DNA of 5,085 nucleotides from Bacteroidales bacterium (lineage in GTDB: Bacteria; Bacteroidota; Bacteroidia; Bacteroidales; UBA7960), in the NCBI GenBank assembly GCA_007120675.1, contig SKNE01000214.1, positions 1-5,085 on the forward strand. Reading direction: 5' to 3'. The translations under genes and the position numbers were made by a program. The stretch's first letter is position 1, and the number at the start of each line of letters is the position of its first letter. The notes beneath the pieces were generated by a model. The model was given only the letters and a program-made list of their open reading frames with translations. It was not told the DNA's origin and searched no databases. Below are positions 1-5,085 of this stretch, piece after piece.

Positions 1-355
1 CCATTCCCTGTCTGCGGTACTTTTTTTTTCCCAGCAGGCGCGGAAATAAAAGGAAGAAACCAGCCAGCAGGAAAATGACGGGAATGGCGTAGGTAAGCAG
101 GTCCCGGACACTGAAGTCGAACAGGTCCCTGGCCAGGAATACGCCCCCTATCACCACCAGGATGATCCCCGTACTTCTGTTCAGGTCAGATACAATGAAG
201 AAAATCCCCAGCACAACGAGGATCATCTTCCAGGAAAACACGTAGGGGGGTACCTGGAAGGGCAACTCAAATCCGGTTACGCGGAGGAACATCGTGATGC
301 CGATGGACAGAAACACCAGGCCAATCAAGACCCGAACAGCTTTGGATGAGTTCAT
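1..355 (-). CDS. LiaI/LiaF-like four-TM membrane protein, N-terminal part (runs off left edge)
   Basis: The reading frame is open from the ATG at 355-353 to base 1, giving 118 residues with no stop, so the C-terminus lies outside the window. Hydrophobic segments fall at about residues 6-24, 43-56, 61-75 and 86-104, joined by short loops. A basic cluster, KKKYRR at 110-115, follows the fourth segment and suggests both ends of this block face the cytoplasm. Evenly spaced short helices rich in I, V, L and G, with Gly turns (VVLGIFF, VVIGGVFL), are what I associate with the LiaI/LiaF-like transmembrane domain (DUF5668 type). In Bacteroidota this block is often followed by a soluble C-terminal domain in proteins annotated as cell-wall-active antibiotic response proteins; whether that domain is present here cannot be seen. 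A role in envelope-stress sensing is inferred from family only. The start is supported by the hydrophobic N-terminus right after MNSSKAVR and by a -7 box about 43 bases upstream. There is no clear Shine-Dalgarno sequence. The gene is divergent from the TonB receptor gene. Confidence 0.72.
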   Translation of the reverse strand, partial: MNSSKAVRVLIGLVFLSIGITMFLRVTGFELPFQVPPYVFSWKMILVVLGIFFIVSDLNRSTGIILVVIGGVFLARDLFDFSVRDLLTYAIPVIFLLAGFFLLFPRLLGKKKYRRQGM

Positions 356-397
356 GGTATAATCGTTTTGGATGAGTGAATGTGAATCTCTGGAAGA

Positions 398-405
398 CAA
401 ATATA
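398..405 (-). promoter_or_regulatory. Putative Bacteroidota -7 box (TATATTTG) for the leftward membrane-protein gene
   Basis: Read on the minus strand, these bases are TATATTTG, an exact match to the TAnnTTTG -7 element of the primary sigma factor in Bacteroidota. It lies about 43 bases upstream of the ATG at 355, which would leave a leader of roughly 35 bases. A TTTG stands further upstream (432-429, minus strand), but the gap of 23 bases to the -7 box is a little longer than the usual spacing of about 19-20, so the -33 element is weak. Transcription start is inferred, not seen. Confidence 0.5.
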
Positions 406-585
406 AGGGACAATTTTTGATTGATGCACAAAGAAATGGAAGAAATACGGATAGGTCATTGATGAACGAGTGGAACGGAAGTTTTTTCGTCCGAAACAGC
501 CGTTGGCTTTGCCGGTAATGGCCGGACCCTGGCGCAGGCGCTGCAAAATAAGTTGAATGAATAAACATGTTGGGCGAAATGTTTG

Positions 586-593
586 TTATTTTG
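586..593 (+). promoter_or_regulatory. Weak -7-like box (TTATTTTG) upstream of the TonB receptor
   Basis: TATTTTG at 587-593 is one base short of the TAnnTTTG consensus. It is the best candidate in the 200 bases before the receptor. No TTG stands at the usual distance upstream: the TTG at 570-572 is too close and the one at 553-555 too far. If used, transcription would begin near 600 and leave a leader of about 80 bases before the ATG at 682. An imperfect promoter would fit a gene needing an activator or an alternative sigma factor, but that is speculation. Confidence 0.22.
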
Positions 594-623
594 AAAAGGG
601 GACATCCGCCTGCCAGTGACTCG

Positions 624-649
624 CATGCACGGGCGGCATGAGGTGCATG
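624..649 (+). repeat. 7-bp inverted repeat in the leader of the receptor gene
   Basis: CATGCAC at 624-630 is the exact reverse complement of GTGCATG at 643-649, with a 12-base spacer. In RNA this would be a 7-bp hairpin between the proposed transcription start and the ATG at 682; in DNA it could be a small dyad operator. It is not followed by a T run, so it is not an intrinsic terminator. The dyad overlaps the possible alternative start ATG at 625, which it would sequester if folded. A 7-bp perfect repeat can arise by chance in a region this size. Confidence 0.3.
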
Positions 650-681
650 GATCCCCGGGCGGACATAAAAAACCACTTGTC

Positions 682-3090
682 ATGAATGTACTACGGGGCC
701 GTTACCCATTGCTCTATCTCACCTTGTTTCTCCTGCTGATGCTGCAGGTATCTGACCTCATGGCCCAGCGCGGCACCATCAGGGGCCGGGTGTTTGATGA
801 GGATACCAACGAGGGCCTCCCTTTTGTCAACCTGATCATTGAGGGAACCACCACAGGGAGCACCACAGACCTGGATGGCATGTTTTCCTTCACCGGTGTT
901 GAACCCGGATTTGTCCGCCTGCGTGTTTCAGCGGTTGGCTACGAAAGCCGGCTGAGCGCTGAAATCATGGTTACAGGAACGCGGACGGCCAACATTGATA
1001 TTGGGCTGCGCGAGGTGAGTGTGGAGCTTGAAGCTGTCGAGGTGAGTGTTTCACAGTTTGAGCGCGTCGAAGAAAGTCCGGTCTCACTGCGGCGCCTGGG
1101 CATACAGGAAATAGAACGCAGTCCGGGGGCTAACAGGGATATATCCCGGGTAATACAGGGTCTGCCCGGCGTTGCCTCAACGCCTGCCTTCCGGAACGAT
1201 GTGATTGTAAGGGGCGGCGGACCGGCAGAAAACAGTTTCTTCCTGGATGGCGTGGAGATTCCCAATATCAACCATTTTGCCACCCAGGGGGCCAGTGGCG
1301 GGCCCGTTGGCATCATCAACACGGATTTCATCCGGGAGGTGGAAATGTACTCGGGTGCCTTCCCTGCCAACAGGGGCAATGCACTGAGCTCAGTCTTTGA
1401 GTTCAGGCAGATCAACGGCAACAGTGACCGGCTGAACTTTCAGGCCACCCTGGGTGCCAGCGACCTGGCAATGACGGCCGATGGGCCCCTTGGGCCCAAT
1501 ACCACCTTCATTGCGTCGGCGCGGCGCTCTTACCTGCAGTTCCTCTTCAGCGTGGTGGGACTGCCATTTTTGCCAACCTACAATGGCTTCCAGTTTAAAA
1601 CCAATACCAGGGTCAGCGAAAACGCCACACTCAGTTTCATCGGACTGGGAGCCATCGACCTTTTCGATCTGAACCTGGATGCCAACGACACACCGGAACA
1701 GCGATACATACTCGACTACCTGCCGGTCAATGAGCAGTGGAACTATGCCATTGGGGCCGTTTACCGTCGCTTCAGGACCAACGGAACGGAAACATGGGTG
1801 CTCAGCCGCAACATGTTACGCAATATGGCTTACAAGTACCCAGGAAATATTGAAACAGAAAGCAGGATTTTTGATTACGAATCGGATGAGATAGAGAACA
1901 AGCTGCGTTACGAACGCAGGCTCCGATTGGGAGAATACCGTCTGAATGTCGGGGCGGGTGGTGAGTATGCCCGTTACAATAACGACACCTTCAGGCTACT
2001 CTTCATCAATAACCAGGTCAACCAGGTAGACTATGACACGAGCCTGGACATGTTCAAGTGGAGTGTGTTTGCCCAGGCCACAAGGAATGTGCTTAACGAC
2101 AGGCTGACCCTGTCCCTGGGTATTCGCAGCGATGCCAACAATTACTCGTCGCAGATGTCCAACCTCCTGGATCAGCTTTCTCCCCGCTTTTCTTCCTCCT
2201 ACCGGCTGCGCGATAACCTCTTTGTGAACTTCAACACCGGCAGGTATTATCAGCTGCCGGCCTATACCACCCTTGGATTCAGAAACGATCTGGGCGAGCT
2301 GGTTAACCGTCAGAACCGCATCACCTACATTTCGGTCGACCACCTGGTGGCAGGACTGGAACTGCTTCCCGACAGGCAAAGCAAGCTGTCGCTGGAGGGG
2401 TTTTTTAAGTCCTACAACAACTACCCCTTCTCTGTCAACGACTCGGTGGCCCTTGGTAGCCTTTCGGCCGATTTTGGGGTCGTAGGGGACGAAGAGGTGC
2501 TGCCCATAGGCCAGGGTCGTGCATTTGGCGCCGAGCTGTATTACCGGAATCAAAACCTGCTGAACTGGAACGTGATCTTGTCCTACACCCTGGTCAGGAG
2601 TGAGTTCCAGGATTATCGCTCAGAATTTATCCCCTCCTCATGGGACAACAGGCACATCGTAAACCTGACCGGTCTGAGGAAACTACCCCGAAACTGGGAG
2701 ATCGGTTTCAAGTGGAGGTACAGCGGGGGGGCTCCCTACACCCCCTTCGACGCCGAACTATCCAGCAGGGTCGATGCATGGAACATTCGTAATATGGGTT
2801 ACCTGGACTATTCCCGTTTTAACAGGGAGCGCCTGCCCGGGTTTCATCAGCTGGACCTCAGGGTGGATAAGCAGTTTTTCCTTTCCAACTTCAGCCTGAT
2901 GCTTTACCTGGATGTGCAGAATGTTTATAACTTTGAAGCTACCCAGCCACCCATGCTCCTGCTGGAGGAAGATGACGCAGGGATGCCCATCATCTATGAT
3001 GACAACGGGGTGGCCAGGTACCGGCTCAAGGAAACGGAAAACAGGATCGGGAGCATTCTTCCCAGTGTTGGTGTCATCTTCATTTTCTGA
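682..3090 (+). CDS. TonB-dependent outer-membrane receptor with carboxypeptidase-D-regulatory-like N-terminal domain
   Basis: An outer-membrane beta-barrel that would import a ligand using energy from TonB-ExbB-ExbD; the ligand is unknown. From the ATG at 682 it has 802 residues. A signal peptide covers residues 1-28 (basic n-region, LYLTLFLLLMLQ core, cleavage likely at LMA|QR). A CarboxypepD_reg-like beta-sandwich follows at about 31-113 (GTIRGRVFDE, GLPFVNLIIEGT, TDLDGMFSF, VSAVGYESR). EAVEVSVS at 118-125 sits where the TonB box is expected. The plug spans about 130-245, with IQGLPGV, DVIVRGGGPAENSFFLDG and EVEMYSGAFPAN as typical plug signatures. The rest is barrel strands, ending in a C-terminal phenylalanine (GVIFIF), as barrel assembly favours. 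There is no STN domain, so no sign of sigma/anti-sigma signalling. At about 800 residues and without a SusD neighbour it is not a SusC-type glycan transporter. Frame is open upstream to GTG 616 and ATG 625; I chose 682 because the signal peptide then has normal length and A-rich sequence precedes it. Probably co-transcribed with the next gene. Confidence 0.93.
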   Translation: MNVLRGRYPLLYLTLFLLLMLQVSDLMAQRGTIRGRVFDEDTNEGLPFVNLIIEGTTTGSTTDLDGMFSFTGVEPGFVRLRVSAVGYESRLSAEIMVTGTRTANIDIGLREVSVELEAVEVSVSQFERVEESPVSLRRLGIQEIERSPGANRDISRVIQGLPGVASTPAFRNDVIVRGGGPAENSFFLDGVEIPNINHFATQGASGGPVGIINTDFIREVEMYSGAFPANRGNALSSVFEFRQINGNSDRLNFQATLGASDLAMTADGPLGPNTTFIASARRSYLQFLFSVVGLPFLPTYNGFQFKTNTRVSENATLSFIGLGAIDLFDLNLDANDTPEQRYILDYLPVNEQWNYAIGAVYRRFRTNGTETWVLSRNMLRNMAYKYPGNIETESRIFDYESDEIENKLRYERRLRLGEYRLNVGAGGEYARYNNDTFRLLFINNQVNQVDYDTSLDMFKWSVFAQATRNVLNDRLTLSLGIRSDANNYSSQMSNLLDQLSPRFSSSYRLRDNLFVNFNTGRYYQLPAYTTLGFRNDLGELVNRQNRITYISVDHLVAGLELLPDRQSKLSLEGFFKSYNNYPFSVNDSVALGSLSADFGVVGDEEVLPIGQGRAFGAELYYRNQNLLNWNVILSYTLVRSEFQDYRSEFIPSSWDNRHIVNLTGLRKLPRNWEIGFKWRYSGGAPYTPFDAELSSRVDAWNIRNMGYLDYSRFNRERLPGFHQLDLRVDKQFFLSNFSLMLYLDVQNVYNFEATQPPMLLLEEDDAGMPIIYDDNGVARYRLKETENRIGSILPSVGVIFIF

Positions 3091-3118
3091 ACCATTGGAT
3101 TACAAAAACCCAAGCGCC

Positions 3119-3898
3119 ATGTCAGTCATGCGATCTCTATCCGCCCTGTTCACAGCCCTCGTGTCGGTTTTTCTCCTTACCCAGGGCAGCGTCTCCGTAG
3201 AAGCCCAGCGGCGCCTGTTTCAACGACAGGATCAACCCCCCGTTTATGACTCACTGAGAACAAACCCTGTGGAAAGAGGAACCGGGGTGGAGATTGTTTT
3301 CACGCGGGGTGATGCGCATAACCATCCACTCATGGCATTGTGGGTAGAAGATACCGACAGCCAGTATGTCCAGACCCTTTACGTTGCTGAGTCCATCGGC
3401 AAGGGAGTATTCAGGCACGGCGATCCGTCCACGGGCCGCTGGCTGCCCGGGCCGGTGAGACGCCCCGCTGCCCTGCCCTACTGGGGTCATCAAAGAGGCA
3501 TCCGTGCTCCCGATGGTTATTATATTCCCACACAGGACGATCCGGTGCCCGATGCGATCACCGGACCCACCCCAAAACAGAACTTCGTGCTCTCTACGCA
3601 AATACCTGGCCATCTCAGGCAATTCAGGCTGCTGTTTGAGGTGAACCAGTCGTGGGACTGGAACGAATACTGGACAAACGACAAATTTCCCCACGACGAG
3701 CACTATATGTCGTCCAGCCAGCCGGCCCTTGTTTACGAGGCCTATGTTGACCTGGACAGTGGGGTGAGTGAGTACAGCCTGGAGGTGATTGGCCATAGTC
3801 ACTGGTCGGGACAAAATGGGACACTGTATACCGATCTGAGCACCATCACCACTGCACTGGACATTACCCGTTCCATCACAGTCAGGCTGGTGGAGTAA
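3119..3898 (+). CDS. Exported DUF2271-like protein of unknown function
   Basis: A 259-residue protein with a signal peptide (about residues 1-29; hydrophobic ALFTALVSVFLL, cleavage likely at VEA|QRR) and no cysteine, so it is neither a lipoprotein nor a c-type cytochrome. It is probably periplasmic or surface-exposed. Residues 68-90 (NHPLMALWVEDTD, then VQTLYVA) and PDAITGPTPK at 144-153 resemble the order of motifs I recall in DUF2271 proteins, where a VAVWIED-like strand is followed by a DAVTGAT-like loop; the match is by eye and distant. Other marked features are WDWNEYW at 179-185 and GHSHWSG at 225-231. Histidine pairs occur at 67/69, 192/195 and 226/228. The frame is open much further upstream inside the receptor gene, but that part is a shadow; ATG 3119 gives the signal peptide, and ATG 3128 would also work. 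It starts 28 bases after the receptor stop on the same strand, suggesting one operon. Function is not established; a redox or metal-handling partner of the receptor is a guess. Confidence 0.88.
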   Translation: MSVMRSLSALFTALVSVFLLTQGSVSVEAQRRLFQRQDQPPVYDSLRTNPVERGTGVEIVFTRGDAHNHPLMALWVEDTDSQYVQTLYVAESIGKGVFRHGDPSTGRWLPGPVRRPAALPYWGHQRGIRAPDGYYIPTQDDPVPDAITGPTPKQNFVLSTQIPGHLRQFRLLFEVNQSWDWNEYWTNDKFPHDEHYMSSSQPALVYEAYVDLDSGVSEYSLEVIGHSHWSGQNGTLYTDLSTITTALDITRSITVRLVE

Positions 3899-4011
3899 AC
3901 AGATCCATGCCTTAGCCAGGCGCACAGACCCCCGGGAGAAACAGCACATGCTCGCCCTTCACCTGCCCGGTTCCCGTGGGGCATTGTCTGTCCCGCAACG
4001 CGCAAAATCTT

Positions 4012-4019
4012 TACCTTTG
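4012..4019 (+). promoter_or_regulatory. Putative Bacteroidota -7 box (TACCTTTG) for the amidohydrolase gene
   Basis: TACCTTTG matches the TAnnTTTG consensus exactly and lies 36 bases before the ATG at 4056, predicting a leader of about 30 bases. The nearest upstream TTG (3984-3986) is 25 bases away, longer than the usual -33/-7 spacing, so the upstream element is poor. The box lies in the 157-base gap after the DUF2271-like gene and implies that the amidohydrolase can be transcribed independently. The rest of that gap (3899-4011) shows no gene and no convincing terminator. Confidence 0.55.
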
Positions 4020-4055
4020 GAAAAGTTTTGAACCACCATCGCGTAGAGAAAACCC

Positions 4056-5085
4056 ATGCATTCAATCATTACAGGTAAGGTCATCAGTGAAGCGATTCAA
4101 TTACGCAAACATCTGCACAGCTACCCGGAACTATCAGGCAATGAAGAGTCTACAGCCGGCCATATCCGCTCAGTCCTGCTGGCCAGCAAACCGGACCAGC
4201 TCATCGATCAGCTGGGGGGCCACGGACTGGCTGCCGTCTACGATTCCGGCAAGGACGGTCCTTGCGTACTGCTGCGCGCAGACCTGGATGCCTTGCCCAT
4301 TGAGGAGATCAATACCCTGGATCACAAAAGCCGGCACAGTGGCATGATGCATGCCTGCGGGCATGACGGACATATGGCTATCCTGGCGGCTGTTTCCATG
4401 TTACTGGAAAAACACCGGCCTTCCAGGGGGCGTGTCGTATTGCTTTTTCAGCCGGAGGAAGAGAACGGGCAGGGTGCGGCCAAGGTGATCGCAGACCCAA
4501 AATTTCAGGCCATTAAACCGGACCAGGTATATGCCCTGCACAACCTGCCGGGCTTTCCAAAAAACAAGGTACTGATCAGGGAGGGCCCTTTTGCCGCTGC
4601 GTCCAAGGGGGTGATCATACAACTGACCGGCAGGTCCTCCCACGCTGCGCATCCGGAGCAGGGACACAGTCCGGTGCACATGATGACCGAACTCATGGGG
4701 GCGCTGCAGGACATCCCCGGGAAAAAAGAACAATTCAGGGATTTCTGCCTACTTACGATCATCCACGCCCGGCTCGGGGAGGTGGCCTTCGGAACCAACC
4801 CGGGAAAAGCCACCGTGATGGCCACCCTGCGCACCTATCGGAACGATGACATGGAACGCCTGAACCATCTCGTCTATGATGGCGCATGCAGCCTGGGCAA
4901 GAAACACGATATACGCGTCGACATCAGCTATACCGAAGAGTTTCCTGCAACACTGAATGACAGGGAAGCCTGTAACCATGTGCGCGAGGCAGCCCGGGCG
5001 TCCGGCGCAGAGCTCCTGGAGATCGGCGAAGCGTTTCGCTGGTCAGAGGATTTCGGACACTTCACCGGCATGGCTCCCGGCGCCC
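4056..5085 (+). CDS. M20-family (M20D-like) metal-dependent amidohydrolase, C-terminus cut by right edge
   Basis: A cytoplasmic zinc-type hydrolase expected to cleave the amide bond of N-acyl amino acids or related amides; the exact substrate cannot be read from sequence. The 343 visible residues carry the family landmarks in order: RKHLHSYPELSGNE (17-30), LRADLDALP (73-81) with Asp76, HACGHDGH (99-106) with predicted metal ligands Cys101 and His103, FQPEEE (131-136) with catalytic Glu135 and ligand Glu136, HNLP with ligand His162, the dimerisation-domain motif SSHAAHP (194-200), and WSEDFGHF (329-336). The Cys-x-His pair is characteristic of the hippurate hydrolase, IAA-amino-acid hydrolase and N-acyl-amino-acid deacylase branch rather than other M20 groups. 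Family members are about 380-400 residues, so some 40-60 residues, including the last metal-binding histidine, lie beyond the window. The start is certain: an in-frame TAG at 4044-4046 precedes ATG 4056, with a purine-rich AGAGAAAA between them. There is no signal peptide. All visible active-site residues are intact. Confidence 0.93.
   Translation, partial: MHSIITGKVISEAIQLRKHLHSYPELSGNEESTAGHIRSVLLASKPDQLIDQLGGHGLAAVYDSGKDGPCVLLRADLDALPIEEINTLDHKSRHSGMMHACGHDGHMAILAAVSMLLEKHRPSRGRVVLLFQPEEENGQGAAKVIADPKFQAIKPDQVYALHNLPGFPKNKVLIREGPFAAASKGVIIQLTGRSSHAAHPEQGHSPVHMMTELMGALQDIPGKKEQFRDFCLLTIIHARLGEVAFGTNPGKATVMATLRTYRNDDMERLNHLVYDGACSLGKKHDIRVDISYTEEFPATLNDREACNHVREAARASGAELLEIGEAFRWSEDFGHFTGMAPGA

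Larger units (their letters stand above)
356..681. other. Divergent intergenic region between the membrane-protein and TonB-receptor genes
   Basis: This 326-base stretch separates two genes transcribed away from each other. It contains the minus-strand -7 box at 398-405, a weaker plus-strand -7-like box at 586-593 and an inverted repeat at 624-649. Bases 406-585 hold nothing I can name: no tRNA-like fold, no long repeat and no convincing short gene. Open frames that cross it on the minus strand lack any recognisable protein character. The only other local structure is a 4-bp hairpin, AGCC/GGCT, at 498-508, too short to interpret. The right end is also open in frame with the receptor, so part of 616-681 could be coding if the receptor starts earlier than annotated. 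Confidence 0.6.

Noticed and set aside
406..585. Possible small RNA or tRNA in the divergent intergenic region
   Set aside because: No cloverleaf, no strong hairpin followed by a T run, and no recognisable RNA family signature.
649..659. GGATCCCCGGG, identical to the BamHI-SmaI part of a common cloning polylinker
   Set aside because: The match stops after 11 bases and the flanks do not continue as vector sequence on either side. Chance similarity in GC-rich DNA is the simpler explanation.
939..1421. Long open frame on the minus strand inside the receptor gene, with others at 1996-2553 and 3251-3949
   Set aside because: These lie fully antisense to well-supported genes. Their translations show no domain, signal peptide or motif, and they are explained by codon bias of the real genes.
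682..3090. SusC-type glycan transporter
   Set aside because: The protein is about 800 rather than about 1000 residues and no SusD-like lipoprotein follows. The downstream protein has no lipobox cysteine or SusD-like sequence.
2912..3118. Extended start for the DUF2271-like protein, overlapping the receptor gene
   Set aside because: The extra 69 residues are the receptor sequence read in another frame, with no protein character, and they would bury the clear signal peptide that begins at 3119.
3964..3983. TGCCC/GGGCA inverted repeat after the DUF2271-like gene as an intrinsic terminator
   Set aside because: The stem is only 5 bp with a 10-base loop, and the following bases are mixed rather than a T run.
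3976..4347. Possible small gene on the plus strand spanning the gap and the start of the amidohydrolase
   Set aside because: Most of it is the M20 gene in another frame, where the M20 frame carries the conserved active-site motifs.

Overview
The window looks like chromosomal DNA from a member of the Bacteroidota. The evidence is a TonB-dependent receptor that opens with a carboxypeptidase-D-regulatory-like domain, a layout typical of that phylum; starts without clear Shine-Dalgarno sequences; and TAnnTTTG-type -7 promoter boxes upstream of two genes. Base composition is mixed, roughly half GC by eye. I cannot place it below phylum level.

Layout. Bases 1-355 (minus strand) hold the N-terminal part of a small membrane protein with four hydrophobic segments, resembling the LiaI/LiaF-type transmembrane domain; it runs off the left edge. 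Bases 356-681 are a divergent intergenic region with a good -7 box for the leftward gene, a poorer one for the rightward gene and a small inverted repeat in the rightward leader. Bases 682-3090 encode a complete outer-membrane TonB-dependent receptor of about 802 residues. Only 28 bases later, 3119-3898 encode a 259-residue exported protein that looks like a distant DUF2271 relative. After a 157-base gap with its own exact -7 box, 4056 to the right edge encodes most of a cytoplasmic M20-family zinc amidohydrolase, cut off before its C-terminus.

How the genes may work together. The receptor and the exported protein are probably one transcription unit: the receptor would take up an unknown ligand across the outer membrane, and the exported protein would act in the periplasm or at the cell surface. 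That protein carries a DxxTGPT stretch one residue away from the motif used for covalent FMN attachment, and several closely spaced histidine pairs, so a redox or metal-related role is a testable guess. The amidohydrolase has no signal peptide and its own promoter, so a link to the receptor is not shown. No SusD partner, ApbE, sigma/anti-sigma pair, mobile element, CRISPR array or RNA gene is visible. The window is mostly ordinary; the receptor/exported-protein pair is its most interesting part.
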